From positions 124,001 through 188,000 of the forward strand of contig NZ_LNKT01000034.1 in the NCBI RefSeq assembly GCF_001595645.1: a stretch of DNA of 64,000 nucleotides. The letters run 5' to 3'. The position numbers were made by a program, and so were the translations under genes. The DNA comes from Sulfurovum riftiae. GTDB lineage: Bacteria > Campylobacterota > Campylobacteria > Campylobacterales > Sulfurovaceae. The notes under the pieces are model-generated. The model was not told where the DNA came from and searched no databases. It worked only from the letters and a program-made list of their open reading frames with translations. This document shows, one piece after another, positions 1-9,072 of this stretch; position 1 is the stretch's first letter, and every line of letters begins with the position of its first letter.

Positions 1-1123
1 TGACTTCCACTTCGAACTCTTCAGCAAGGATCTCGATCTCGTCTTTGGAAAGGAAGTCATTCTTCGTTACCATCATTCCGAGGGCAAAGAGTACTTTGAC
101 CACTTCGCCTACAGAGCGGTTCACCTTTTCGGCGAACTCATAGACTCTTACATTTTCCGGGATTTCCACTGATGTTACAACCTCGCTGTTCTCTTCTTTG
201 GTATACTTCTTACGCTTGCCGCCACGTTTCAATGAACGTCTATGCTGAGGACGGAACGGCTGTCTGCCTTTGGCTGGACCGCCGTTTGCCGCTTCTCTCT
301 TTTTGGCTTCTTCTCTACGCTTCTGCTCCTGACGCATCATATCTTCATAGATATTCTTGTCGGAGAAGTCAAGCAGTACCACTTCCTCTTCGCCAAATCC
401 GCTGTCGATGTCACCGCTCATGCTGTCGTGGTTGAAAATATCGATCTTCTTGCCGGTCTCTCTTGCTTCAGCAGGTCCTTTTTTGACCTTCTTCTTACTA
501 GGAGGTGTAGGCATACTACTTCCCATGGAGATCCTTGTAGCTGCTCTGACCGGTGCAGGTTTTGCTTTTCTGACGATCTTGATACCGGTACGGGAAAGTA
601 CCCTGCGCTGCGGTTTCGCTTCTTCCGATGTACTCGCGGCTTCCGGCTCGGCTTTTTTGCTGACCATTGAGATACCCCGGCGCTGCTTCGGCTCTTTCAC
701 TGCCACAGGTTCAGGAGCAGGTGTCTCCTCCACTTTTTCTTCGACCGAAGCAGATTCAGGTTCAGATGCTACCGTCTCTGCTACCACTTCAGCTTTCACC
801 TCTTCAGTTGCTTCCACTTCTTCAATTACCGCCTCTTCTGCAGGAGCAGCTTCCGTAGCTACTTCTGTTTTAGCACTTTGCTCAGGTGCTTCTTCAGCGG
901 CTTTTTTCTTCACCACTTTAAGCTTCGGTTTCTCACCCGGTTTCTTGAAACCTTTAGGCAGCGTCCCGCTTATAGCATAGTCTACGAGAACACCTGCATC
1001 ATCCAGGCTTATGGTGCTGTTGGCTGCTTTGACATTGAAACCCAGCTCTTTGGCTTTCTCTATCAGTTCGCCGTTCGACAATCCCGCTTCTTCTGCTATT
1101 TCTTGGATTTTAACTTTATCCAT
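1..1123 (-). CDS. infB: Translation initiation factor IF-2, N-terminal part (cut by window edge)
   Basis: Translation starts at ATG 1121-1123 after an AAAGGAG ribosome site and stays open to base 1, giving about 374 codons. The first about 50 residues (MDKVKIQEIAEEAGLSNGEL onward) are the IF2_N module. A long Ala/Glu/Lys-rich linker with VxAE and KPAP runs follows, then a Lys/Arg-rich stretch and a second IF2_N-like module near the edge (VYEFAEKVNRSVGEVVKVLF). The GTPase core lies outside the window. IF-2 places initiator tRNA on the 30S subunit and promotes subunit joining. It lies directly downstream of ylxR, the usual Campylobacterota order. The linker accounts for the spurious ORFs seen on the opposite strand. 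Confidence 0.95.
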   Translation of the reverse strand, partial: MDKVKIQEIAEEAGLSNGELIEKAKELGFNVKAANSTISLDDAGVLVDYAISGTLPKGFKKPGEKPKLKVVKKKAAEEAPEQSAKTEVATEAAPAEEAVIEEVEATEEVKAEVVAETVASEPESASVEEKVEETPAPEPVAVKEPKQRRGISMVSKKAEPEAASTSEEAKPQRRVLSRTGIKIVRKAKPAPVRAATRISMGSSMPTPPSKKKVKKGPAEARETGKKIDIFNHDSMSGDIDSGFGEEEVVLLDFSDKNIYEDMMRQEQKRREEAKKREAANGGPAKGRQPFRPQHRRSLKRGGKRKKYTKEENSEVVTSVEIPENVRVYEFAEKVNRSVGEVVKVLFALGMMVTKNDFLSKDEIEILAEEFEVEV

Positions 1124-1172
1124 ACTTGATTAACTCCTTTAATATACTGCGTCACTGCGCATAAACCGGCTT

Positions 1173-1406
1173 TTATACCAGTGTTCCCAAAAGTCTTGCC
1201 AACTGTTCCGCATCCTGTTTGAAACGTTTGGCAAGACCTTTGAGCTTTTTTTCATCTCTCACACATACCTGACAGAGGTAAAAACTTCTGCCAGTACCAT
1301 CGAATGCGACTATCTCTTTCCCGTCTTGCTTTAATCTGATCAAACTTTTTTGAGGATGTCTACTGCGGCAGCTGATGCACATTCGAATGGGCTGTGATTT
1401 TTTCAT
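1173..1406 (-). CDS. ylxR: YlxR-family (DUF448) RNA-binding protein
   Basis: A 77-residue protein starting MKKSQPIRMCISCRSR. It has two CxxC pairs (CISC near residue 10, CQVC near residue 46) and a basic C-terminal half, matching the YlxR/DUF448 fold. Family members bind RNA, and in Bacillus subtilis the protein (RnpM) modulates RNase P; that role is inferred here from homology only. It sits between thrB and infB on the same strand, 22 bases after thrB. The same small gene lies upstream of infB in many bacteria, so co-transcription with infB is likely. Confidence 0.9.
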   Translation of the reverse strand: MKKSQPIRMCISCRSRHPQKSLIRLKQDGKEIVAFDGTGRSFYLCQVCVRDEKKLKGLAKRFKQDAEQLARLLGTLV

Positions 1407-1428
1407 GCGTATTATACCTAAAAAGAGA

Positions 1429-2310
1429 TTAGTTTCTGGTAGTTACACCATTATTGTCCAAAGCCAGTACAAAAACCCTGAACTGAGGGAATCTGTCTCG
1501 CAGACTCTGAGCGATCTTCTCTGCATCTTTCTCATATGCCAGATTGAAAAAAGTAGACCCGGAACCCGACAGTGTACTCATCAGTGCACCATGTTTAAGC
1601 GCCGTTTTCTGCACATCGAACAGTTCGGGCATCATCTTCATGCGCCTTGCCTGGTGCAGTTTGTCTTTGGAAGCGATACGGAGCAGGTCCCAGGATTCAC
1701 TCATGAAAAGTGCTGTCATATACGCTGCCCGGGAAAGCGAATAAACCGTCTCCTCCTTGCGGTACATCTTGGGAAGCACCGTACGCGAACGGGCTGTGGA
1801 GATCGTCCTGTTGGGTACCACGACCACGGCACGCAGATAGTCGGGCATACGGCGTTTTTTGCTGTAGACCCTGTCACCTTCCACACAGGCGACATTGAAA
1901 CCGCCCATCACCGCAGGGGTAATGTTGTCAGGGTGGTGCTCGTAACGCAGTGCCTGGTTGAGGATCTCTCTTTTGTTGTATTTCACTCCGGCCATACCGT
2001 AGGCACCGCTCAATGCGGCAACGATCACGGCAGAAGAACTTCCCAAACCGCGGGAGATGGGGATGCGGTTGGTGAATTCGAATCTGAAATTGTCCATTCT
2101 CCCGCTCAATCGTTTATAGTTCTCGTTGAAAATACTCAGAAAAAGCGAATTCTTCTTGATCTTGGGGTTGTCGGCACCCTCGCCATGGGTAGAAAGACTT
2201 AGGAATTTTGAAGGTTTTATGATGATCTCGTTGCGAAGATCGACTGCGAGTCCCAGGGTATCGAACCCCGGTCCCAAGTTTGCGCTGGTTGCCGGTACAC
2301 TTATAAACAT
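1429..2310 (-). CDS. thrB: Homoserine kinase
   Basis: A 293-residue GHMP-family kinase. The N-terminus [20 protein letters not shown] is the homoserine kinase signature. The ATP loop GLGSSSA is near residue 90, and a C-terminal Gly/Ser motif [11 protein letters not shown] is near residue 245. It phosphorylates L-homoserine with ATP in threonine biosynthesis in the cytoplasm. Length is normal for the family. It begins 14 bases after the tsaB-like gene, inside the lpxC-tsaB-thrB-ylxR-infB run that is conserved in Campylobacter. Confidence 0.96.
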   Translation of the reverse strand: MFISVPATSANLGPGFDTLGLAVDLRNEIIIKPSKFLSLSTHGEGADNPKIKKNSLFLSIFNENYKRLSGRMDNFRFEFTNRIPISRGLGSSSAVIVAALSGAYGMAGVKYNKREILNQALRYEHHPDNITPAVMGGFNVACVEGDRVYSKKRRMPDYLRAVVVVPNRTISTARSRTVLPKMYRKEETVYSLSRAAYMTALFMSESWDLLRIASKDKLHQARRMKMMPELFDVQKTALKHGALMSTLSGSGSTFFNLAYEKDAEKIAQSLRDRFPQFRVFVLALDNNGVTTRN

Positions 2311-2324
2311 TGTTTACTACTTTG

Positions 2325-2831
2325 TCAAACAGCCGGCAGCAGATACTCAGGTGTCGATTCTTCATCCAATTCAAGATCGTGAATACGCTGAGGCAATCTG
2401 AAGGTCGTCAAAGGCGGCTGTTCATATTTTTTTGTAATTATAGTCTCTTTTTCCTTGATAAAATAGAGGTTGCCGATCGCCTTGATGGGTTGTCCGTCAT
2501 TAAGGGTGAAACCGCTGCATCCGTAACAGGGGATATCGCGTACGATCTCGATGGTCTTGAGCATGATGTAGGTAAGCTTGATCGCCATATAGGAACCGGG
2601 GCTTCGGGTATAGATGATACTCTCTACAGGATACTGTTCCAATGCATCCATAATGATCGGCAGGAGGATTTCGGAAGTCTTTTTCTCTGAACTGATCGTC
2701 TCGACCAGCACTCCGTTCCGGTAGATGCCTACCAGAAGCGGAGTTGCAATGGAGATGACAAGCAGCTGACAGCTATGCGAAGGATTTTGCAAAGGTCCTG
2801 CTTTGTAGCTCTTCAACCGCGACGAACTCAT
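2325..2831 (-). CDS. tsaB: TsaB-like protein (t6A tRNA modification scaffold, divergent)
   Basis: A short ASKHA-like protein resembling the diverged TsaB/YeaZ of Campylobacterota. A first strand (LLVISIATPLLVGIY) is followed by the segment IIYTRSPGSYMAIKLTYIML. That segment corresponds to the family GPGSFTG/IRxG region but lacks the usual glycines. TsaB is the dimerisation partner of TsaD in making N6-threonylcarbamoyl-adenosine on ANN-decoding tRNAs; I infer the role from this motif and from position. The start is uncertain: ATG at 2831 and TTG at 2792 both have AGGA three bases upstream, and the TTG start fits the family length better. The gene overlaps the lpxC 3' end in another frame. Confidence 0.72.
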   Translation of the reverse strand: MSSSRLKSYKAGPLQNPSHSCQLLVISIATPLLVGIYRNGVLVETISSEKKTSEILLPIIMDALEQYPVESIIYTRSPGSYMAIKLTYIMLKTIEIVRDIPCYGCSGFTLNDGQPIKAIGNLYFIKEKETIITKKYEQPPLTTFRLPQRIHDLELDEESTPEYLLPAV

Positions 2832-3657
2832 AGTTCCTGCTGTCGGAGAGCAACTTTGAGGTCAATCTGTAGTTCAGGTTGTGACTGCCGGCGAACGATT
2901 CATACTTTGCCAGTATATTGTGGCCGCAGACCATCATATCACCCATGGCGTCAAGGACCTTGTGTCTGGCAAATTCATTGTCGAAACGAAGCCCTTCCGG
3001 ATTGAGCACTTTATGGTCATCAAGCCCTATGGCATTCTGCAACGTTGCGCCAAGTGCAAGGTTCTGGCTCTGAAGATACTGGATATCTTTGGCAAAACCG
3101 AAAGTCCTCGCTCTGGCGATCTCCTCGATGAAATTATGTGTACTGAATTCGAAACGTTCACTCTGCTCTCCGATCACAGGGTGGTCGAACTTGATACGGA
3201 AATCGAATGTCGCTTTGTCGGAAGGCAGAAGGCGGACAAACTTGTCACCCTCTTTGATCTCCACCGCTTTTTTGACACGAATGATCTTTTTGGGGACATC
3301 CAGCTCTTTGATACCTGCTTCATCAAGCAAAAGGCAGAAAGAGATCGAGGAGCCATCCATAATAGGCATTTCGTTACCATCCACTATGACACGCATATTG
3401 TCTATACCATAGGCATAGACTGCCGAAAGGAAATGCTCGATCGTGGAGATAAAACCTTTTTCACTACCGATAACCGTTGCCATACGGGTATCGATGACGG
3501 AATTGGGAGAGAGTGGTATGCTCAAAGCAAGGTCTTCACGGTAGAAAACAATCCCCGCATCTGCAGAGAGTGGTTCAAGTCTTAATCTGATCGGTTCACC
3601 TTTATGCAGACCAATCCCCACAACTTCAACAGCTTTTTTAATGGTTCGTTGCTGCAT
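2773..3657 (-). CDS. lpxC: UDP-3-O-acyl-N-acetylglucosamine deacetylase
   Basis: A 294-residue LpxC, the committed step of lipid A synthesis, a zinc-dependent cytosolic deacetylase. Visible family motifs are VGIGLHKGEP at the N-terminus, TIEHFLSA with a zinc-ligand His, the IMDGSS loop, and HKVLDAMGDM with GSHNLNYRL containing further metal and catalytic residues. I place the start at ATG 3655-3657 because AGGAGA lies seven bases upstream; an upstream in-frame start would add ten unconserved residues. It follows an M23 peptidase gene and overlaps the tsaB-like gene downstream. Confidence 0.96.
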   Translation of the reverse strand: MQQRTIKKAVEVVGIGLHKGEPIRLRLEPLSADAGIVFYREDLALSIPLSPNSVIDTRMATVIGSEKGFISTIEHFLSAVYAYGIDNMRVIVDGNEMPIMDGSSISFCLLLDEAGIKELDVPKKIIRVKKAVEIKEGDKFVRLLPSDKATFDFRIKFDHPVIGEQSERFEFSTHNFIEEIARARTFGFAKDIQYLQSQNLALGATLQNAIGLDDHKVLNPEGLRFDNEFARHKVLDAMGDMMVCGHNILAKYESFAGSHNLNYRLTSKLLSDSRNYEFVAVEELQSRTFAKSFA

Positions 3658-3754
3658 GAAGGCTCTCCTTTCACTTATTTTTCGCAATTATACTATAAAA
3701 TATAAATATTTGCAAAGTTTACAATTTTAATGTGTACCCAGTGTGAACCGTACA

Positions 3755-5161
3755 CTATTTCTTTTTACGCTCTTTAACCGGCGGCGGAGAGATAATATCA
3801 TCAGCCTGCTTGAACGGCTTATCAATGAACTTCTTGATCCATGACTGATCAAACCACTCAGCAGGTCTGACTTCAATCCCCTGTACCAAAATACCAAAAT
3901 GCAGGTGATCACCCAAAGCGAGTCCTGTCATTCCTGTCTTGGCGATCGTCTGCCCGATATGGACCTCATCCCCCTCATTGACCAGCAATTGGGAACAGTG
4001 CCCATAGAGTGTATAAAGTCCGAGTCCATGGTCGATCAGAGGCATATTGCCATAAATACCGTTCTCGTCGGCAAAAACCACTTTTCCCGGATTGGATGCC
4101 TTGATATCCGCCATGCTGTTGCTTGCAAGGTCATACCCTACATGGTAGGATTCCGACACGATATTGTCTTTACTTCCATAGTAGTAGTAGCGATGGTCAC
4201 CGAAACTTGCTACTTTCTTCGCATTTCTAAGCGGATAGAATTTTTTGATCTTCCAACTGTCAAGTATCTCATCAGAGACATGTTTGCTCATTTTATGGAT
4301 GAGTGCTTCATTTTTCAAACGCATGGTCTCGTTGATCGCTTTGAGTTTTTCGAGTTTGTCGGTGATATCGGCATACTCGGGATCACTGGAAGCCAGGTCG
4401 GTGATCTTTCCGTTAATGAATTTATCGGTCGCTTTTATCTTCGAAGTTTTATATTTCGGGTTACCGTGATAGTAGGGAATATGTACTTCCTTTCTGTTTT
4501 TGGCAAGGTCCGTTGCTACGATCTTCGCATCAAAACTGTCATCTGTGAACGGCCAGGCGATCAAGGCAGCATAATAGCCCTCTTTCTTGTAAGGCTGTGC
4601 TTTGAACCTGTTCTTGTTGGCAAGAATATAGAGTTCATCCATATTCTCATCCTCTGCCTGGAATACCACCAGCGCAGCACCGCCCTGATTGATCATACGG
4701 GAGTTGGAAAGGATATTGACATTGGGCCTTTTATAATCGACTGTAACGTCAATGGTCTTTGTTGCCGTGTTCCCCTCCATCATATTCCACATACTCTTGT
4801 CGCCTACTGTGACCGTTACCTTATAGTCTTTGGCTTTGGGATCAAGCACCTTCCCTTTTGGGTATTTTACTTTCAATACCTTTTCTTTGGTCCCCTCATC
4901 GAAGAATCCCTGATCGATGATCACATTTTTCGTTCCATCTGAAAGTTTGATCTCGTAAGAGTTCAAAGCGACATTGTCGGAGACTTTTATCTTCAGAGGG
5001 TCTTTTCGGTTCCAAAAGATACTCTTTTCACTTGTGATCTTTGGTTTTACTCTTTCAAACTCCGGTGCAGTATAGACATACCATGCTCCTGCAGCTATAC
5101 CTACAAGTAGAATTACGGAGAAGATCTTGTTCGCAAGATTTCCGCTACTTTTTTTTGCCAT
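3755..5161 (-). CDS. Membrane-anchored M23 peptidoglycan endopeptidase
   Basis: A 468-residue protein with one N-terminal membrane segment (about residues 11-30, IFSVILLVGIAAGAWYVYTA). A large periplasmic region rich in beta strands follows, then a short coiled segment near residue 280, then a C-terminal LytM/M23 domain. The zinc-site motifs are HVGYDLAS and GDHLHFG, with YGHCS between them. It probably cleaves peptidoglycan cross-links or stem peptides; the exact bond cannot be read from sequence. Its start overlaps the end of the DHH phosphoesterase gene by 17 bases. In C. jejuni an M23 gene also precedes lpxC, so the pairing is conserved. Confidence 0.9.
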   Translation of the reverse strand: MAKKSSGNLANKIFSVILLVGIAAGAWYVYTAPEFERVKPKITSEKSIFWNRKDPLKIKVSDNVALNSYEIKLSDGTKNVIIDQGFFDEGTKEKVLKVKYPKGKVLDPKAKDYKVTVTVGDKSMWNMMEGNTATKTIDVTVDYKRPNVNILSNSRMINQGGAALVVFQAEDENMDELYILANKNRFKAQPYKKEGYYAALIAWPFTDDSFDAKIVATDLAKNRKEVHIPYYHGNPKYKTSKIKATDKFINGKITDLASSDPEYADITDKLEKLKAINETMRLKNEALIHKMSKHVSDEILDSWKIKKFYPLRNAKKVASFGDHRYYYYGSKDNIVSESYHVGYDLASNSMADIKASNPGKVVFADENGIYGNMPLIDHGLGLYTLYGHCSQLLVNEGDEVHIGQTIAKTGMTGLALGDHLHFGILVQGIEVRPAEWFDQSWIKKFIDKPFKQADDIISPPPVKERKKK

Positions 5162-6131
5162 CTGCCAATCCTGTTTCTTGAATTTTTGCTATTATTGTAT
5201 CTATAATTTGTTGTAAGTTGCCTTCTTTAAAAGTAATGCCTGCAGCCACTTTGTGCCCTCCCCCGCCAAAGCAGGCAGCGATCGCATTGACATCGGCACC
5301 TTTACTGCGAAGAGAAACCCTGATGCCCTCTTCAAGCTCCATGGCAAAAAGTGCCACTTCCACCGTTGCCAATGAACGGGCGTAATCCACAATACCATCC
5401 ATATCCGGCACCGTTGCACCTGTGGCTGCAATATCCTCTTTTGTCACATAGAGTGCGGCGATCCTGGCATCACTGTAGAGCTGCAGACTCCCCAGGGCTC
5501 TTTGCAGGATGCGAAAAGAACTCAGCGAACGCCTCTGGGTGAAATGGGTTGCGACTTTTGCAGGATCGACCCCCAGACCTACCAGCTCTTTGGCCGATTC
5601 GAATACCGCTGCGTTCACGGAAGAGGTGGTAAAATAGCGCGTATCCGAAAGCAGTGCGGCGTACCAGCTTTCGGCACTCTGAGCAGAAATGTCATAGATC
5701 TTTTTAAAAAGATCAAACGCGACCTGCGAAGAGGAGGCGTATTTGGGAATGACCACATTGAGTGATCCGTACAGATCATTGCTTTGGTGATGGTCGATAT
5801 TGAGTATCTCTCTGCCGGAAAGGTCAAAGCCGAGACGTTCGATACTCCCGCTGTCACAGGCGATGATGAGACTGTTCTCGTATTCTATGCCGATTTTGAT
5901 CTTTTCATAACCGAAGAGGAAATCAAGGTGTCGCGGCAATGCTTTGGAGGCATTGACCACTTCGACCCTTCTGCGTTTCTGCTCTTTAAGCAGCGTGTAG
6001 ATCCCCAATGCCGTACCGATGGCATCAGGGTCAGGGTTTAGATGGGAGAGTATGGTGATACTCTCGGCACCTTCTATCAGCGCTTTGACCTCATCATACG
6101 GGAAAAGGGCATCTTTGGCCACGTTATCCAA
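5145..6131 (-). CDS. nrnA: DHH-family phosphoesterase (NrnA-like oligoribonuclease/pAp phosphatase)
   Basis: A 328-residue DHH/DHHA1 protein. Motifs: HLNPDPDAIGTALG (motif I, metal-binding HxDxD), CDSGS near residue 110, the namesake NIDHHQSND near residue 130, and the DHHA1 substrate-binding loop GGGGHKVAAG near residue 290. NrnA-type enzymes degrade nanoRNA of 2-5 nucleotides and dephosphorylate 3',5'-pAp. Both activities are known for the family and not separable here. It overlaps nadC by 8 bases upstream and the M23 gene by 17 bases downstream, so it is translationally coupled within the nadA-infB operon. Confidence 0.88.
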   Translation of the reverse strand: MDNVAKDALFPYDEVKALIEGAESITILSHLNPDPDAIGTALGIYTLLKEQKRRRVEVVNASKALPRHLDFLFGYEKIKIGIEYENSLIIACDSGSIERLGFDLSGREILNIDHHQSNDLYGSLNVVIPKYASSSQVAFDLFKKIYDISAQSAESWYAALLSDTRYFTTSSVNAAVFESAKELVGLGVDPAKVATHFTQRRSLSSFRILQRALGSLQLYSDARIAALYVTKEDIAATGATVPDMDGIVDYARSLATVEVALFAMELEEGIRVSLRSKGADVNAIAACFGGGGHKVAAGITFKEGNLQQIIDTIIAKIQETGLADGKKK

Positions 6132-6942
6132 CTTTCATTGAGAGGTCTATCCAGTTTGCCTGGTGGATGATGGCGCCCGACGAGATCGCATCCACACCTG
6201 TGGCTGCGATCTCTCTGATGGTCTCAAGCGTTACGTTCCCGCTGGCTTCAAGGAGAATATGCGGATAGTGTGTACCTCTGTAGGCAACCACTTCACGTGT
6301 CTCTTCAAGCGACATGTTGTCGCACATGACGATGTCTGCCCCCGCATGCATCGCCTTCTTCACCATTTCAAGGCTTTCACATTCGATCTCCACCCTGGAG
6401 GTGAAGGGAATCTTCTGCCGTACCTCCTGCATGAAAAGATCCAGGTCATCGATGGTCTTGAGGTGGGTATCTTTGAGCATCAGACAGTCATCCAGACCCA
6501 TACGGTGGTTTATCCCGCCGCCACAGCGTACCGCATATTTCTCGAACGCTCGCAGCAACGGCCTGGTCTTTCTAGTATCGAGCAGTTTGACACCCGTCTC
6601 TTTCAGGGCTTCCACATACTGAGCCGTCAGTGTGGCAATGGAAGAAGCATGCAGAACCATATCGAGGATCGACCGCTCCAGTGAGAGAATGGTCTTGGAA
6701 TCACCCGAGATCAGGAGCAGTTTGTGCCCTTTTTTAAAAGCTTCACCGTCATGTATATCCCAACTCAGTGCCAGGTCGTACATCTTCGCCAGCACTTCGA
6801 CATACTCCCGCCCGGCAAATACACCGTCACTCTTGGCAATGATATAGGCACGGATCTCTATGCTGTCGCTGATACGGGCGAACAGGTCGCCACGTCCGAT
6901 ATCTTCCGCAACCAATTCTCTGATAAATTTTTCTTTTAGCAT
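6124..6942 (-). CDS. nadC: Nicotinate-nucleotide diphosphorylase (carboxylating)
   Basis: A 272-residue quinolinate phosphoribosyltransferase. Signatures are LLDTRKTRPLLRAFEKYAVR with GGGINHRMGL, and the barrel motifs VEIECES, DIVMCDNMS, LLEASGNV and GVDAISSGAI. It converts quinolinate and PRPP to nicotinate mononucleotide, the step after NadA, which is encoded immediately upstream. The 85-base gap between nadA and nadC holds a family-A palindromic element, so the two genes may be read as one transcript across a hairpin pair. Confidence 0.96.
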   Translation of the reverse strand: MLKEKFIRELVAEDIGRGDLFARISDSIEIRAYIIAKSDGVFAGREYVEVLAKMYDLALSWDIHDGEAFKKGHKLLLISGDSKTILSLERSILDMVLHASSIATLTAQYVEALKETGVKLLDTRKTRPLLRAFEKYAVRCGGGINHRMGLDDCLMLKDTHLKTIDDLDLFMQEVRQKIPFTSRVEIECESLEMVKKAMHAGADIVMCDNMSLEETREVVAYRGTHYPHILLEASGNVTLETIREIAATGVDAISSGAIIHQANWIDLSMKVG

Positions 6943-6956
6943 TTTTTACTTCCTCT

Positions 6957-7023
6957 GTAGGGTCGGTTTACCAACCTTTGATCTCAATTCAAATACACAC
7001 AGTGGTCGGTAAACCGACCCTGC
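6957..7023 (+). repeat. Family-A REP-like element, locus 1 (inverted pair, nadA-nadC gap)
   Basis: Two halves face each other: GTAGGGTCGGTTTACCAACC at 6957-6976 and GGTCGGTAAACCGACCCTGC at 7004-7023. Each half is itself a short palindrome (GGTCGG loop CCGACC), and the halves are inverse copies, giving a two-hairpin, BIME-like arrangement. The first half has one base change in the stem that allows a G-U pair in RNA of the minus strand. Confidence 0.85.
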
Positions 7024-7027
7024 ATAC

Positions 7028-8023
7028 TTATTTGATCGCCAGCATTCTTTCCAATGCGAGGTTGGCATACTTCACCGTATGCGGATCGACGACGATCTCA
7101 TTGATCGGTTTGTTGTCTTCGATCGATTTGAGTGTATTGTAGAGGTCTTCGAGTGTCGTTTCGTTCATGGTCGGACATTCCGGTTTGGTAGAAGAGAGGA
7201 CATAGGTATTCTTCTTTCTCATCCTGTTGACCAGGTTGTACTCTGTACCTACTGCCACTTTCTGCTCCGGATCGAGCTCGGAGACATACTTGATGAGCTG
7301 TGAGGTCGAACCGGAAAAATCGGCCGCAGCCACGATCTTCGGGTCGCACTCCGGGTGTACTGCGATCTTGATGCCCGGGAATTTGTTGCGGTAGAATTCA
7401 ATATCGTCAAGTGTAAAGAGCTGATGCACCGAACAGAAACCGTTGAAGCAGATCACATCGGCTTCTTTGGGATCACACTCCCCTTCTCCGATGACGCATG
7501 ATTTCAATCCCATCTGGATGGCGAAATTTTGCCCCAGACACCTGTCGGGGACAAAAAGGATCTTCTTGCCGCTCTCCAACCCTTTTTCAATGATCTTGAA
7601 GGCATTGGAGGAGGTACAGACCAGTCCGCCCATCTCTCCTACCTTGGCTTTGACCGTGGCATCGGAGTTGATGTAGGTAATAGGCAGGATATTCTCTTTG
7701 GCAATACCACGCTCCACCATATAATCGACAGAGTCGTCAAAATAGCTCCCGTCGATCATGCGCGCCATGGCACAGCAGGCGATCTTCGGCATCAAAACAC
7801 GTTTCTCCGGTGCAATCACCTTGACGCTCTGCCCCATGAAACCCACACCGCAGAAGACCACCCAGGGGTTCTCATCCGCTTTGCATTTGCGTGCCAGTTC
7901 AAGGCTGTCACCTGTAATGTCAGCCATCTCGAATACCTCATCACGCTGATAATAGTGTGCAACGACCGTGACCGGAAGCTCTTTTTTCAGTCTCTCTATC
8001 TCTGCTTTATAATCAATACTCAT
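7028..8023 (-). CDS. nadA: Quinolinate synthase A
   Basis: A 331-residue NadA. It condenses iminoaspartate and dihydroxyacetone phosphate to quinolinate using a [4Fe-4S] cluster. The three likely cluster cysteines lie in the contexts VVFCGVGFMG, VCTSSNAF and KPECPTM. Other family motifs are VVAHYYQRDEV at the N-terminus and HPECDP. Length is typical of the short, non-fused form. It is the first gene of the long minus-strand operon and is divergent from plsY, 80 bases away. The start follows a weak AAGGACTTG ribosome site. Confidence 0.96.
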   Translation of the reverse strand: MSIDYKAEIERLKKELPVTVVAHYYQRDEVFEMADITGDSLELARKCKADENPWVVFCGVGFMGQSVKVIAPEKRVLMPKIACCAMARMIDGSYFDDSVDYMVERGIAKENILPITYINSDATVKAKVGEMGGLVCTSSNAFKIIEKGLESGKKILFVPDRCLGQNFAIQMGLKSCVIGEGECDPKEADVICFNGFCSVHQLFTLDDIEFYRNKFPGIKIAVHPECDPKIVAAADFSGSTSQLIKYVSELDPEQKVAVGTEYNLVNRMRKKNTYVLSSTKPECPTMNETTLEDLYNTLKSIEDNKPINEIVVDPHTVKYANLALERMLAIK

Positions 8024-8103
8024 TTCAAGTCCTTATAGAATCTGGCTATTTTAGCAAAATTCGGTTAAAATTGCACTATCAAATCTATAATCATGGAATT
8101 CAT

Positions 8104-8715
8104 ATGAACGTCAATCTCATTCTTTACCTTTCAGCCTATCTCATTGCCGGTATCCCCTTCGGATATCTTCTTGCCAAGAAGTTCGCCGGAGTGGATATCA
8201 AACATGCCGGCAGCGGCAACATCGGCGCGACCAACGTACTGCGTGTCGTCAAAGAGAAAGACCCCAAACTCGCAAAGAAACTCGGTGCCGCCACCCTCTT
8301 TCTCGATGCCGTCAAAGGGATCGTCATCATACTCATTGCCAAAATGCTGGGTGCCCCTGAAAGTGTTCTGTGGACACTGGCTGTACTTTCCGTGGTCGGC
8401 CACTGTTTTTCCGCCTTCCTCATGTTCGAAGGCGGCAAAGGTGTGGCGACCGGCTTTGGTGTACTGCTTGTCATGATGCCCATCCCCGCCCTCATTGCCA
8501 TTGCCGTATGGCTGGGTGCCAGCAAAGGACTGAAGATCTCTTCACTCTCGTCGCTTATCGGTCTGGTCGCTTTCATTATTGCTTCGTACCTGCTCTACCC
8601 TGAGGTACCCGGTATCGGTTCGCATGCACCCATCTGGATCATCGCGATCATCATTTTCTATAAACACATTCCCAATATCGTCCGTCTTTTCAAACGGGAA
8701 GAGGCAAAAGTATAG
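8104..8715 (+). CDS. plsY: Acyl-phosphate:glycerol-3-phosphate acyltransferase
   Basis: A 203-residue integral membrane protein with about five hydrophobic segments. PlsY motifs are visible: AGIPFGYLLAK, GSGNIGATNVLR (the phosphate-binding GSGNIGATN loop), FEGGKGVATGFG (substrate site), and a C-terminal HIPNIVRLFK. It transfers acyl from acyl-phosphate, made by PlsX (encoded here at 52 kb), to glycerol 3-phosphate in the first step of phospholipid synthesis. I chose ATG 8104 because translation from it opens directly into the first membrane helix; the upstream extension is not conserved-looking. folB follows after 2 bases. Confidence 0.95.
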   Translation: MNVNLILYLSAYLIAGIPFGYLLAKKFAGVDIKHAGSGNIGATNVLRVVKEKDPKLAKKLGAATLFLDAVKGIVIILIAKMLGAPESVLWTLAVLSVVGHCFSAFLMFEGGKGVATGFGVLLVMMPIPALIAIAVWLGASKGLKISSLSSLIGLVAFIIASYLLYPEVPGIGSHAPIWIIAIIIFYKHIPNIVRLFKREEAKV

Positions 8716-8717
8716 CC

Positions 8718-9044
8718 ATGCGCATCCATATTGACGCACTGACACTCGAGGTCATCATCGGCTTGCTGGATTTCGAACGGGAGCATACACAGCGTGTCAT
8801 CATCGATATGGAAGCAGACTATGACTATGGTCAGGAGAGCTTCATCGACTATGCCGATATCGTTCTGCTGATAGAAAAAGAGCTCAAAGAGAAACGTTAT
8901 GCCCTTCTTGAAGAGGCGCTGCTCGGACTTCAAAGTGTGATCGTCACGGCCTATCCGCAGATCAAAATGCTTGATCTGAAGATCGCAAAACCTGACATTC
9001 TCCCCCAATGCACCGTTGCTTTGAGTGCACAGTGGATTTTTTAA
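8718..9044 (+). CDS. folB: Dihydroneopterin aldolase
   Basis: A 108-residue FolB-family protein of the short Campylobacterota type. The N-terminus MRIHIDALTLEVIIGLLDFE matches the L.v...iGvl..E family motif with the active-site Glu, followed by FIDYADIV and a C-terminal KPDILP motif that includes a conserved Lys and Pro. It cleaves dihydroneopterin to the hydroxymethyl pterin in folate synthesis. It starts 2 bases after plsY. In Campylobacter a folB homologue also sits next to cosR, which supports the assignment despite modest conservation. Confidence 0.85.
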   Translation: MRIHIDALTLEVIIGLLDFEREHTQRVIIDMEADYDYGQESFIDYADIVLLIEKELKEKRYALLEEALLGLQSVIVTAYPQIKMLDLKIAKPDILPQCTVALSAQWIF

Positions 9045-9072
9045 AAAAACTTTCAGAAACCCCTCTTTTTAT

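Noticed and set aside
357-980. 207-residue Ser/Ala-rich plus-strand ORF
   Set aside because: It is the shadow of the Ala/Glu/Lys-rich linker of infB, which is open through the window edge.
8086-8091. TATAAT as plsY promoter
   Set aside because: It lies only 13 bases before the chosen ATG, which would give an almost leaderless mRNA; an alternative TAAAAT further upstream is equally plausible, so I do not assign either.
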